Assembly (NCBI RefSeq): GCF_000430665.1
Contig: NZ_AUML01000009.1
Location: forward strand, 1 to 64,000
Length of the DNA: 64,000 nt
DNA from: Aquimarina muelleri DSM 19832
Lineage (GTDB): Bacteria; Bacteroidota; Bacteroidia; Flavobacteriales; Flavobacteriaceae
Direction: 5' to 3'
Position numbers and translations under genes: made by a program
Notes under the pieces: generated by a model
The model's input: only the letters and a program-made list of their open reading frames with translations
Told to the model about the DNA's origin: nothing
Database searches by the model: none
Part shown: positions 44,898 through 53,599 of the stretch, in pieces
How positions within the stretch are numbered: the first letter of the stretch is position 1
Layout of the letters: the number at the start of each line of letters is the position of its first letter

Positions 44898-45568
44898 TGT
44901 CAAAACTATACATTGTACCTACACCTATTGGTAATCTTGAAGATATGACTTTTAGAGCGATAAAAGTTTTAAAAGAAGCAGACCTTATCTTGGCTGAAGA
45001 TACTAGAACGAGTGGTAAACTTTTAAAGCATTATGAGATTAATACCCATATGCAAAGCCACCATATGCATAATGAACATAAAACGATAGATCGTATTGTG
45101 CAAAGATTGCAAAGTGGCGAAGTTGTTGCGCTAATAAGCGATGCAGGAACTCCTGCAATAAGCGACCCTGGGTTTTTACTTACAAGAGCGTGTGTAGAAA
45201 AGGGTATAGAGGTAGATTGCCTTCCTGGTGCAACAGCTTTTGTTCCTGCTTTAGTAAATAGTGGACTGCCTAATGATAAATTCGTTTTTGAAGGATTTTT
45301 GCCTGTGAAAAAAGGAAGACAAACCAGATTACAACTTTTGGCAGAAGAATCCAGAACGATAATTTTTTATGAATCACCACATAAATTACTTAAAACTCTG
45401 GGTAGTTTTGCAGAGTATTTTGGTGCAGACCGACAAGTTTCGGTGTCCAGAGAGCTAAGTAAGCTGCATGAAGAAACCATACGAGGAACGGTAAATGAAG
45501 TTATAAAACATTTTGAAAATAAACCTCCAAAAGGTGAGATTGTAATTGTTCTGGGAGGTAAAAAGTAA
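44897..45568 (+). CDS. rsmI: 16S rRNA (cytidine-1402-2'-O)-methyltransferase
   Basis: SAM-dependent methylation of C1402 in 16S rRNA. It has the tetrapyrrole methylase fold with LYIVPTPIGNLEDMTFRA at the start, AEDTRTSGKLLKHY, SDAGTPAISDPG and GEIVIVLGG at the end. The 223-residue length is slightly shorter than E. coli, lacking the C-terminal extension, as in Bacteroidota. The upstream DoxX-like gene overlaps by one base. Confidence 0.94.
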   Translation: MSKLYIVPTPIGNLEDMTFRAIKVLKEADLILAEDTRTSGKLLKHYEINTHMQSHHMHNEHKTIDRIVQRLQSGEVVALISDAGTPAISDPGFLLTRACVEKGIEVDCLPGATAFVPALVNSGLPNDKFVFEGFLPVKKGRQTRLQLLAEESRTIIFYESPHKLLKTLGSFAEYFGADRQVSVSRELSKLHEETIRGTVNEVIKHFENKPPKGEIVIVLGGKK

Positions 45569-45571
45569 AGT

Positions 45572-45916
45572 ATGAAGATATCTAATTTTTTAAAAAAACT
45601 AAGAACGAACCCAGAAGAAATCTCTTTTGAAGATACGATGAATGTTATTGAAGCAAATTATAATTTTTTGCCAACAGAATTTATAAATGGAAATCAAAAT
45701 AATGCCGAAGGACAAAATTCTGGTTCTTGTAAACTATTTTATTTTGCTAAGATCCATGACTTAACAAAACAGGAAACTTTACATTGTTTTGGAGCTTATT
45801 ATAGAGAAGATGTATTGCAAAATCCCAATGCTGAAGATCACCAAAATATTCGAAATTTTATAAAAACAGGATGGCAAGACATTTCATTTAAACAGCAAGC
45901 ATTAATTGAAAAATAA
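45572..45916 (+). CDS. HopJ-family protein
   Basis: A 114-residue soluble protein with the HopJ pattern: DTMNVIEANYNFLPTEF, NAEGQNSGSCKLFYFA and a terminal GWQDISFKQQAL. The name comes from a Pseudomonas type III effector, but the family is common in non-pathogens, and no secretion system is present here. Function is unknown. It begins three bases after rsmI and overlaps the metallopeptidase gene by 11 bases. Confidence 0.85.
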   Translation: MKISNFLKKLRTNPEEISFEDTMNVIEANYNFLPTEFINGNQNNAEGQNSGSCKLFYFAKIHDLTKQETLHCFGAYYREDVLQNPNAEDHQNIRNFIKTGWQDISFKQQALIEK

Positions 45917-46604
45917 ACCCAAGTATATTATTTTTTTGGTTGCTATTGTCGTATTTGTTATTTGGCAATTACCATATTTTGGATGGGTACAATATCCATT
46001 TATATTACTAGGAACTTGGTTTCATGAAATGGGACATGGACTCACTGCTATACTTGTGGGTGGAAGTTTTAAATATCTCGAAATTTATGAAAATGGTGGT
46101 GGAGTAGCATATTATACCATAAGCGATAGTTATATGCCTGTTTCTATTGCAAATGCACTAATAGCAATAGGAGGTTTGCTTGGACCTGCAATTACAGGGT
46201 CTGTATTGATTATTAGTGGAAAATCACCTAAAATAACAAGGATAGCCCTAAGAGTTTTAATAGGAATCATGATACTGTCATTAATTTTATGGATTCGATC
46301 TTTTTGGGGGATGGTTATATTGATATCCTTTATAGTTTTTTTGACAGGAATTACTTTTTTTAAAAACCAAAAACTAGAGGTAATAACCATATTGTTTTTG
46401 GGATTGCAATCTGTATTGAGTACATACCTTCAGTTAGATTATCTGTTTACCAAACATTTTGAACGAGATGGTGCAATTCAAATATCAGATACACAAGCTA
46501 TTGCTGAGAATACTATTGGCACTTATTGGATATGGGCAATATTAATTGTATTAATTAGTGTGTATTTACTTTGGAAAAGTTTTCGATATTATTTAAGAAA
46601 ATGA
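45906..46604 (+). CDS. M50-like membrane metallopeptidase
   Basis: A 232-residue protein with about six membrane segments. The zinc motif WFHEMGHGLTAIL (HExxH) lies in the first third, as in site-2-protease-like families. A second motif of the LDG type is not obvious. The start is TTG 45906 inside the HopJ gene; no ATG occurs in this region. Substrates are unknown. Confidence 0.75.
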   Translation: MKNKPKYIIFLVAIVVFVIWQLPYFGWVQYPFILLGTWFHEMGHGLTAILVGGSFKYLEIYENGGGVAYYTISDSYMPVSIANALIAIGGLLGPAITGSVLIISGKSPKITRIALRVLIGIMILSLILWIRSFWGMVILISFIVFLTGITFFKNQKLEVITILFLGLQSVLSTYLQLDYLFTKHFERDGAIQISDTQAIAENTIGTYWIWAILIVLISVYLLWKSFRYYLRK

Positions 46605-46622
46605 TCTTATTTTTTTAATTAA

Positions 46623-46678
46623 ATATAACATTTCAAACTTGTAAGGATTTTAAAAGCCTCTCAAGTTTAAAATGTTAT
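46623..46678. terminator. Hairpin between convergent peptidase and AhpD-like genes
   Basis: ATAACATTT...AAACTTG pairs with CAAGTTT...AATGTTAT across a 20-base loop, with small internal mismatches. It is placed where both convergent genes end. Confidence 0.45.
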
Positions 46679-46685
46679 CTAAAAA

Positions 46686-47276
46686 CTAAACATGTTTTCC
46701 TTTTTCCCAGCCATGTTTGCCAAGATACTGCTCTCCAGATTCAATAGCACCTTCTTCTACCATTGTACCCATAGAGTCGTTCCATCGGTTTAAATATCCA
46801 AATAAAGAAATTACACCCAGCATTTCTACAATTTCACCTTCGTCCCAGTATTTATATAATTCTTCTTTAATTTTATCATCTACTGCATTAGGAATTACGG
46901 ATGCTGCTAGAGAAAAATCGAGTGCTGCGCGTTCTGCATCACTAAAAGCAGGGTGTGTTTTATATTCCCAAATATTATCTAATTGTTCTTGCTCTGCACC
47001 ATATCGTTCTGCTGCTCTAATCGCATGAGCCTGACAATATCTACATCCTGTAGCATTACTGCTTACCCAAGCAATCATACGTTTTAAAGCAGAGGTTACC
47101 TGTCCTTCGTTTGCCATTACTGCTTTATTAAGATTAATAAACGCTTTAGAAATAGCAGGTCTTCTTTGCATAGTAAGTACAGAATTAGGGCAAAATCCTA
47201 ATGTTTCATTAAAAAATGCTGCCAATTCTCTGGTTTCTGGATCATGATCTGCAGATAATGGAGTAACTAATGCCAT
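46686..47276 (-). CDS. Carboxymuconolactone decarboxylase/AhpD-like protein
   Basis: A 196-residue all-helical protein. The redox motif CRYCQAHAIRA (CxxCxxxH, about 97-107) is that of AhpD-like peroxidase-related enzymes. The N-terminal FFNETLGFCPNSVLTM and later AERAALDFSLA fit peroxidase-related family members of this length. The likely role is peroxide or radical handling, with substrate unknown. It is monocistronic. Confidence 0.88.
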   Translation of the reverse strand: MALVTPLSADHDPETRELAAFFNETLGFCPNSVLTMQRRPAISKAFINLNKAVMANEGQVTSALKRMIAWVSSNATGCRYCQAHAIRAAERYGAEQEQLDNIWEYKTHPAFSDAERAALDFSLAASVIPNAVDDKIKEELYKYWDEGEIVEMLGVISLFGYLNRWNDSMGTMVEEGAIESGEQYLGKHGWEKGKHV

Positions 47277-47309
47277 GGATATTTGTGTTTTATAGGTTTA
47301 TAGTAAATC

Positions 47310-47360
47310 GATAATCTCGAAGCGAGCCTCGAGAAATTAAGTCTCTAGGTTAGAGAATTA
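47310..47360 (-). repeat. Possible degenerate relative of the dispersed repeat
   Basis: On the minus strand TTTAATTCTC is followed by AGACTTAATTTCTCGAGGCTCGCTTCGAG, like the TTTAATTCTC...AGGCTTACTTCGAAA order of copies A and B. The match is partial, and the CTCGAAGCGAGCCTCGAG core is itself self-complementary. Confidence 0.3.
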
Positions 47361-47454
47361 AAGTAAAGCAAAATACAAAACTAAAAGCAAATCAGTAGTG
47401 GTCAAGATGTTTTTTGTACTTTGGGTTTTTTAAATATTAGAATTTACTACACGA

Positions 47455-49140
47455 ATGAGATGGACACTACAACCTAAGCCAGATGCTTCTATTATTAAAA
47501 AGTTATCCCAAGCGCTTAATGTAGACATTATAATAGCTTCCTTATTAGTACAAAGAGGAATAGAAACTTTTGATCAGGCTAAAAAATTCTTTAGACCATC
47601 CTTCGAGGATTTACATGATCCGTTTTTGATGAAAGATATGGATTTTGCTGTTTCCAGAATTGAAAAAGCAATTACTCAAGGAGAAAACATCATGGTATAT
47701 GGGGATTATGATGTAGATGGTACTACATCGGTAGCATTGGTATCTTCCTATTTAAAGACATTATATACACAGATTGCTACCTACATTCCTGATCGATATG
47801 ATGAAGGTTATGGAGTATCTTATAAAGGGATTGATTATGCCCATGATAATGATATATCTTTGATTATTGCTTTGGATTGTGGTATTAAAGCTATAGAAAA
47901 AGTGGCGTATGCCAAGTCAAAAGGGATTGATTTTATTATTTGTGACCACCATAGACCAGGAGATCAATTACCAGATGCAGTTGCCGTTTTAGATCCTAAA
48001 CGCGAAGATTGTGACTATCCATATAAAGAGTTATGCGGTTGTGGAGTAGGGTTTAAATTAATTCAGGCATTAGCTGTTGGTCAAGGACAAACGATAAAAG
48101 ATTTAGTGCCATATTTGGATTTGGTAGCTACTGCAATAGGCGCAGATATAGTGCCTGTAACAGGAGAAAATCGTGTTCTTGCGTATTATGGATTACAAGT
48201 TATTAATACAAATCCTCGAATTGGTTTTAAGGCAATGATATCTAATGTAAATAAAGAAAGCTTAACGATAACCGATGTGGTATTTATAATTGCTCCCAGA
48301 ATTAATGCGGCAGGAAGAATGAAACATGGATTGCATGCTGTTAATTTATTGACAGAAGAGAACATGGAAACAGCATTGCAATATGCTGCAGAAATTGAAC
48401 TTTATAATAGTGAAAGAAAAGATGCTGATAAAAAAATTACAGAAGAAGCGCTAACACAAATACAAAGTAATAGAGAAGAAGGTAAAAATACTACAGTAGT
48501 ATATGAAGAAAACTGGCATAAAGGTGTAATAGGTATTGTAGCATCCAGATTAACCGAAACGTATTACCGACCAACTTTGGTTTTTACTAAAAGTGGAGAA
48601 AAATTAGCTGCTTCAGCCAGATCTGTAAAAGGATTTGATGTGTATAATGCATTAGATGCTTGCTCGGATCATATCGAACAATTTGGTGGACACAAATATG
48701 CTGCGGGCCTTACATTATTAGAAGAGCAATATGAATCCTTTAAACAAAAGTTTGAAGAAGTTGTTTCTTCTACGATAGATAAGAAACTCTTGGTTCCCGA
48801 AATATCTGTAGATATGCAAATAGAATTAGAGCAAATAACCCCAAAATTTTACCGTATTCTTAAGCAATTTGGACCTTATGGACCAGGTAATATGACTCCT
48901 GTTTTTATAACCAAAGAACTAAAAGATACAGGGTATGCAAAATGTGTAGGTGCAGACGAAAAACATTTGAAATGTAGAGTTGAGAAAAATGGAAAGACAA
49001 TAGGATGTATTGGTTTTAATCTTGGAGAAAAGTATAATTTAATTGCTAAAGAGCAATTTTTTAAAGCAGTATATACGATTGATGAGAATGAGTGGAACGG
49101 AGAAGTGTCTCTTCAATTAAAGTTGAAAGATATAAATTAA
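47455..49140 (+). CDS. recJ: Single-stranded-DNA-specific exonuclease RecJ
   Basis: A 5'-3' exonuclease in recombination and mismatch repair. DHH motifs are MVYGDYDVDGTTSVAL (I), ALDCGIKA (II), ICDHHRPGD (III) and AVLDPKREDCDYP (IV region); the DHHA1 part has SARSVKGFDVYNAL and FGGHKYAAG. The 561 residues are complete, with the C-terminal OB-like domain (from about 450). ATG 47455 agrees with the family start. Confidence 0.96.
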   Translation: MRWTLQPKPDASIIKKLSQALNVDIIIASLLVQRGIETFDQAKKFFRPSFEDLHDPFLMKDMDFAVSRIEKAITQGENIMVYGDYDVDGTTSVALVSSYLKTLYTQIATYIPDRYDEGYGVSYKGIDYAHDNDISLIIALDCGIKAIEKVAYAKSKGIDFIICDHHRPGDQLPDAVAVLDPKREDCDYPYKELCGCGVGFKLIQALAVGQGQTIKDLVPYLDLVATAIGADIVPVTGENRVLAYYGLQVINTNPRIGFKAMISNVNKESLTITDVVFIIAPRINAAGRMKHGLHAVNLLTEENMETALQYAAEIELYNSERKDADKKITEEALTQIQSNREEGKNTTVVYEENWHKGVIGIVASRLTETYYRPTLVFTKSGEKLAASARSVKGFDVYNALDACSDHIEQFGGHKYAAGLTLLEEQYESFKQKFEEVVSSTIDKKLLVPEISVDMQIELEQITPKFYRILKQFGPYGPGNMTPVFITKELKDTGYAKCVGADEKHLKCRVEKNGKTIGCIGFNLGEKYNLIAKEQFFKAVYTIDENEWNGEVSLQLKLKDIN

Positions 49141-49201
49141 CTTATTTTTATTTAGATTTATTATAAATAGTTATTATTTTTGAATTAAATATGAATTCAG
49201 G

Positions 49202-49555
49202 ATGAGCGCTATAAATAAAATTTACAGTAACGATTTAGGTATTTCTTTTTTTTGGAAAAGAGACGAATGTATTTCTACACCCAAAATACAATTGGTATTT
49301 AGAGATATTGGATTTTTACTTTCTTTACCTGAGCTTAAGGATTTTTCAGATTCTTGTAGTGCTACAATTAATTCTAGTTGTTGTAGTCAATGTGAAAATC
49401 CACAACATTGCAGATCTTTGCTATTACGAACTCCTTCAGATAAAATAGATCTTGCAGTAAATAGACAAGAATTATATCAAATACGAGAATTAATTAATGG
49501 TACTATTTATAGGGTTGAGTTAAAGTATTGGACACGAAATTTGTGCCTTAATTAA
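49202..49555 (+). CDS. Uncharacterised Cys-rich flavobacterial protein
   Basis: Not recognised. The 117 residues have a cluster of cysteines at the centre (SCSATINSSCCSQCENPQHC), which could bind metal. Around it are a beta-like N-terminus (IQLVFRDIGFLLSLPEL) and LAVNRQELYQIRELINGT at the C-terminal side. No signal peptide, so the cysteines would be cytoplasmic. It lies 61 bases after recJ. Confidence 0.6.
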   Translation: MSAINKIYSNDLGISFFWKRDECISTPKIQLVFRDIGFLLSLPELKDFSDSCSATINSSCCSQCENPQHCRSLLLRTPSDKIDLAVNRQELYQIRELINGTIYRVELKYWTRNLCLN

Positions 49556-49594
49556 ATATAATTTTATCGTTTAAGATTCTATAAATAATAAGAA

Positions 49595-50536
49595 TTAATT
49601 TTCTTTATTTAAAAAATCTATAATCTTATACGAAATTTCTTTTGCTTTTGTTTCTTGTAAAAAATGCTTTTCGTCTATAAAATGGATATCTTCTCCATTT
49701 ACTTTTAATGCATTAGTTGCTCTGGTTTGTTGGGGTGGCCACTGTAGCATGGTGTCATGTATTCCCCAAATAACAGTAACAGGAACGGTAATGTTTTCAA
49801 AAACAGAAGAGTAATCTGGTAGCTCGTTGCATGTTTGACTATAAAAATAGTACATAGCATCTGTTTTACCTTCTAACATTGGTGTTTTGTAACCTTCAAT
49901 ATCCAGCGAATTTAGAGTATTTTCTTTAAGACCTTGATTAAATAGGTTTTTTAAAAGTGTATTGGTTGTAACTCCATTTCTATAGCCCCACATTGCTGTT
50001 TTTGCTAGCCCTCCTGGTTTCATGCGTACAGGAGGATAAAATCCTGCATCATAAATGATGGTATTAAGTACAATCAATTTTTCAATCTTTTCAGGAGCTT
50101 GTTTCATAAGTTCCCATGTCCATAAACCACCGGCATCATGCATTACATGCGACCATTTTTCTATACCTAATGCTTCCATAAGTAGCAAAAGGCGTTTAGC
50201 ATGATTTTCTGCATTATAAATTTCAAAACCTTCAGGAGAATCACTAGAGCCATAACCCAGCATATCTGGTATGATAACACGATATCCATTTGCAACCAAA
50301 GGGTCTATCATTTTGCGATATAACCATCCAGAAGTTGGTACCCCATGTAGTAGTACAATAACAGGGCCTTTTCCTTTATCTATATATTTTATTAAACCAT
50401 CATCGGTAGGATATAATCTTTGATCTGCTCTAAAATCCTCGTAGGTGATTTGATTTTTTCTAATCTTGGTGTTCTGATATGGTTTACACGAAAAAAGAAA
50501 CATCCCCATTAGGGTTAGTATAAAAAACTTCTGCAT
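49595..50536 (-). CDS. Haloalkane-dehalogenase-like alpha/beta hydrolase lipoprotein
   Basis: A 313-residue exported hydrolase with lipobox MFLFSC (Cys17). Its nucleophile elbow reads HDAGG, so the nucleophile is Asp, as in haloalkane/haloacetate dehalogenases and epoxide hydrolases rather than the Ser of esterases. Other motifs are VLLHGVPTSGWLYRKMI, DMLGYGSSDSPE, VIWGIHDTML and DEKHFLQE. Lipid anchoring of such an enzyme is uncommon and suggests work on exogenous compounds. Substrate is unknown. Confidence 0.82.
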   Translation of the reverse strand: MQKFFILTLMGMFLFSCKPYQNTKIRKNQITYEDFRADQRLYPTDDGLIKYIDKGKGPVIVLLHGVPTSGWLYRKMIDPLVANGYRVIIPDMLGYGSSDSPEGFEIYNAENHAKRLLLLMEALGIEKWSHVMHDAGGLWTWELMKQAPEKIEKLIVLNTIIYDAGFYPPVRMKPGGLAKTAMWGYRNGVTTNTLLKNLFNQGLKENTLNSLDIEGYKTPMLEGKTDAMYYFYSQTCNELPDYSSVFENITVPVTVIWGIHDTMLQWPPQQTRATNALKVNGEDIHFIDEKHFLQETKAKEISYKIIDFLNKEN

Positions 50537-50612
50537 GAGACTACTGATTTATGTGTTCGCAATTTACTTAAAATCATTTTTGTATGCTACTCCTAAAAGA
50601 ATTTGATAAAAA

Positions 50613-50645
50613 AAATGCGATTTTAGAATTTCTAAAATCGCATTT
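50613..50645 (-). terminator. Terminator of the unknown lipoprotein gene
   Basis: AAATGCGATTTTAGA and TCTAAAATCGCATTT form a perfect 15-bp stem with a 3-base loop, followed by a U-run on the minus strand. Confidence 0.8.
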
Positions 50646-50670
50646 ATCTCTACAAAAGAGGTGCTTAAAA

Positions 50671-51735
50671 TTATTTTCTTTTAAAGATAATTTTTTCTGT
50701 TACCGTTATATTACCATCATTATAACTATCTGTAATAACCAGCTCTCCTGCAATTATTTCGATTTTTGCTGCTTCAAAATAAACAGATCCGTCAGGATAT
50801 TCTTCACTTTCTGCTGCATTTATTAAATCCTCATATTTAAAATCTACTACGGTTATAGTCTTTTTTTCATTATCATAAGACCAGTTACCCGAGTATTTAT
50901 CTTTATATTCATATGTTTCTGTATACACTGCTGTACAATTAAGAGAAGAGGCTTGTGCATCCAATCTTTTTCCTTTTTCATCGTAGGTCTCATAGTAAGT
51001 GCCATCTTCATTTAAAACGAAAACCCATTCGTCTTTTTCTTCCATATTATAAGCAACATCTGTAAGAGTGTTTCCATTTTCACATTCGATAGTGGTAGTA
51101 GCTCCATTTTCTATATCAGCAGGCTCTTCTCTGTCAAAAATCCACTCGCCTACAATTGCAGAGTTACCTCCCCAGGAATTAACTTGTACACATACTTCTT
51201 CTACTTGACTTATGTTACCATTAGCATCATAAATACAAATTGCATAACAAAATTTTCCAACAGGAACAGATTCTTTAAAATCTACGTTAATTTGAAGATC
51301 TCCTTCTCCATTAATTTTTGTTCTTAAAGAAACTTTCTTTTTCCCATTAATGGAAGAAATTTTTACTCCATCAGAATTACCAAAAGCCTCCTTTGGGACA
51401 TCATAATAGCCGTTAGAATTATTACCATTTACATCCTTAAATTGAATGTAAGCTCCTTTAATTTGACCAGTAGATGCAAACGAAATATTGAAACCATTGT
51501 TTAAGAAACCATCTTGTTCTGTTTTACTTATTTCAAAGTTTAGCAAACCAGTAGGGCTGGGAGGTGTTCCTGTTTCTAGTTTTGCACCAGCAATAGTAAC
51601 ACCATTTGTAATTTGTTCTATAGAGATTTGATTGTTTTCTGACTCTCCGGAGTTACCGTTATCGTCACTACTACAGGATAACAAAAACGTACTCACTAGA
51701 AATACAGTTGTAAACAATAGATTTAATTTTTTCAT
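50671..51735 (-). CDS. Uncharacterised lipoprotein
   Basis: Not assigned beyond lipoprotein: lipobox TFLLSC, acidic tether SSDDNGNSGESENN, a first beta-rich half (about 35-190) and a second half with the lipocalin-like/DUF4923-type pattern VGEWIFDRE...GTYYETYDEKG...GNWSYDNEKKTI. The second half looks like flavobacterial lipocalin-family domains. It is surface or periplasmic. It is monocistronic between two terminated units. Confidence 0.7.
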   Translation of the reverse strand: MKKLNLLFTTVFLVSTFLLSCSSDDNGNSGESENNQISIEQITNGVTIAGAKLETGTPPSPTGLLNFEISKTEQDGFLNNGFNISFASTGQIKGAYIQFKDVNGNNSNGYYDVPKEAFGNSDGVKISSINGKKKVSLRTKINGEGDLQINVDFKESVPVGKFCYAICIYDANGNISQVEEVCVQVNSWGGNSAIVGEWIFDREEPADIENGATTTIECENGNTLTDVAYNMEEKDEWVFVLNEDGTYYETYDEKGKRLDAQASSLNCTAVYTETYEYKDKYSGNWSYDNEKKTITVVDFKYEDLINAAESEEYPDGSVYFEAAKIEIIAGELVITDSYNDGNITVTEKIIFKRK

Positions 51736-51833
51736 TAAGGATAATTTTTAAATTTATAGTCCAATTTTTGTTTTTCAACTTAATTTTTAAGTTTTTGAAA
51801 GTAGCAAATATATAATTATTATATTTTCTGATA

Positions 51834-52289
51834 TTAATAGATTGTTTTGATTTCTATGGTATTATCTCTAAAGTGGATCTTATCTCCAGCAGCTTTGCCT
51901 AAAAGAAGGTTTCCGATCGGAGAGTTTGGAGCTATTGCAAAATAAGAAGTCCTACTAACGATTAGTTGTCCAACAGAAATACTTATAAAATAATTGTTTT
52001 GTGTGGTAACAATCAAGCTGCCTAAACATATATGCTCTTTGTGAGATAGAGTAAGTTTCGACAAAACTTCTTGTAGTTTTTGCACTTCGGCTAGTTGTTT
52101 TCCTGCTTTTTCGCGTTCTAGTTGTAACATAGCCCGCCCTGTTTCATGTTTATCCCCTGCGGTACTTTTGGTTTCAGAAGTTAAAGATTCCTGAATATCA
52201 GAAATAGTATTTTGAATCCTTTGCAATCTTTCATTTACATATTCCTGACATTGGTTTAGTAATTCTTCTTTTATCTGTTTTGGATTCAT
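51834..52289 (-). CDS. GreA/GreB-like transcript factor
   Basis: A 151-residue protein. The N-terminal coiled coil (about 1-80, with CQEYVNERLQRIQNTISDIQ) and the C-terminal beta domain (about 90-151, ending GKAAGDKIHFRDNTIEIKTI) have the Gre layout. It is shorter and more divergent than GreA, so it may be a Gre-related secondary-channel factor. It lies 33 bases after the GNAT gene in the long minus-strand run. Labels such as 3-oxoacyl-ACP synthase for homologues have no support in the sequence. Confidence 0.65.
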   Translation of the reverse strand: MNPKQIKEELLNQCQEYVNERLQRIQNTISDIQESLTSETKSTAGDKHETGRAMLQLEREKAGKQLAEVQKLQEVLSKLTLSHKEHICLGSLIVTTQNNYFISISVGQLIVSRTSYFAIAPNSPIGNLLLGKAAGDKIHFRDNTIEIKTIY

Positions 52290-52322
52290 TATGGGTTTAT
52301 GATTTAATAGTTTGTAGTATAT

Positions 52323-52901
52323 CTAAGATCTTAAAAGAAAATACAAGGGATACTCCAAAGCGTATGTTTCGTTAAATACTTTAAAACCAAGTTTTTTATA
52401 GAAATGCATATTGCTTTCTGTGGTGGTTTCTAGATATATAGGTTTTGTTTTGCCATAATACTCCAATACTTCTTTTAGCAATTTAGTACCAATGCCTTTT
52501 CCTTTAGATTTTGGTATGGTACCCATGATCCATAAGTGTAAAAAAGGTATTTTTGGGTGATTTTTCTTTAGAATTTTTTCTCTTAGGATTACTTTATAAA
52601 CATTTTTAATACCAATGCAATTAATTACTAGATTAATATCCCAAAGAATTGTTTTTAGCGTTATTTTTTTCTTTTCAGGATGTAAAAACAACACACAACT
52701 TTCCTGATCATCACTAATAAATACTTTCCCAAATTTTAAAGCCATTTTACATTGATATTGCATCAAATGACGTATCCTTTTGGATCTATTTTTATCTTGC
52801 TTTACAACAAAGTTTATAGAATTAGGAAAGGTTTCTGTTAAAAACGAAGAATGTAAGATGGTTATGATTGTGTTTATGTCTTTAAAAGCAGCTATTTTCA
52901 T
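52323..52901 (-). CDS. GNAT-family acetyltransferase
   Basis: A 192-residue acetyltransferase-like protein. The acyl-CoA site is IPKSKGKGIGTKLLKEVL (GxGxGT pattern) at about 133-150, and the next strand YLETTTESNMHFYKKLGFK has the conserved Asn. The N-terminal half, rich in basic residues, is unusual for simple GNATs and may place the acceptor. The acceptor is unknown. It is two bases after mtgA. Confidence 0.8.
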   Translation of the reverse strand: MKIAAFKDINTIITILHSSFLTETFPNSINFVVKQDKNRSKRIRHLMQYQCKMALKFGKVFISDDQESCVLFLHPEKKKITLKTILWDINLVINCIGIKNVYKVILREKILKKNHPKIPFLHLWIMGTIPKSKGKGIGTKLLKEVLEYYGKTKPIYLETTTESNMHFYKKLGFKVFNETYALEYPLYFLLRS

Positions 52902-52903
52902 TC

Positions 52904-53581
52904 CTATTCTTTTTTTAGCACTAAAGTACCATAGTTACGCATTTGCGTCTTAATCCATTCTTTTCTTTTTTGTATATATCCAGAGGGTGGATTTGCTAAA
53001 AATCGTATAGGGTTAGGTAAAATTGCAGCTATTGCAGCAGCTTCATCTTTGTTTAATGCATTAGCCGAGGTGTTGAACCAGAACTTGGCTGCTGCTTCGG
53101 CTCCATAAATTCTATCTCCCATTTCTATACTGTTTAAATATACTTCGAGGATGCGTTTTTTGCTCCAAAAAGTTTCGATCAAAAATGTAAAATAAGTTTC
53201 TAACCCTTTTCTAATCCAACTTCGTTGTGGCCATAAAAATATATTTTTGGCTGTTTGTTGCGATATCGTGCTGGCACCTCTTAACCGTTTTCCTAATTTG
53301 TGTTCTGCCATTGCTTTTTCGATTGCTTTTTTGTCAAAACCATGATGGCTTATAAATCTTTGATCTTCGCTACAAATTACTGCCAGTTGCAATGCTTTGG
53401 ATATTTTGGATAGTGGAACCCATTGATGTTTAATAACGTATTCGTTTTTGGATTGTAATTTTCGAATTACCATCATAGGGGTTACAGATACATTAGTATA
53501 TTTATAAAATAATACCCAAAGGATACTTAACAAAATAAAAGCGAGACAACTTTTAAATATAAAACGAAAGTATTTTTTCAA
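52904..53581 (-). CDS. mtgA: Monofunctional biosynthetic peptidoglycan transglycosylase
   Basis: Polymerises lipid II glycan strands at the inner membrane. It has an N-terminal anchor (FKSCLAFILLSILWVLF, about 9-25). The GT51 motifs are VICSEDQRFISHHGFD (catalytic Glu), RGASTISQQTAKN, KKRILEVYLNSIEMG and AAAIAAILPNP. The 225-residue length is that of MtgA, without a transpeptidase domain. It follows the FAD oxidoreductase by 18 bases. Confidence 0.93.
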   Translation of the reverse strand: MKKYFRFIFKSCLAFILLSILWVLFYKYTNVSVTPMMVIRKLQSKNEYVIKHQWVPLSKISKALQLAVICSEDQRFISHHGFDKKAIEKAMAEHKLGKRLRGASTISQQTAKNIFLWPQRSWIRKGLETYFTFLIETFWSKKRILEVYLNSIEMGDRIYGAEAAAKFWFNTSANALNKDEAAAIAAILPNPIRFLANPPSGYIQKRKEWIKTQMRNYGTLVLKKE

Positions 53582-53599
53582 AGTATAGGATTAAGAGGT

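Noticed and set aside
45572..45916. HopJ type III effector as a sign of a secretion system
   Set aside because: The family is widespread in bacteria without type III secretion and no secretion genes occur in the window.
51834..52289. 3-oxoacyl-ACP synthase
   Set aside because: No condensing-enzyme motifs are present; the coiled coil plus C-terminal beta domain fit a Gre-like factor.
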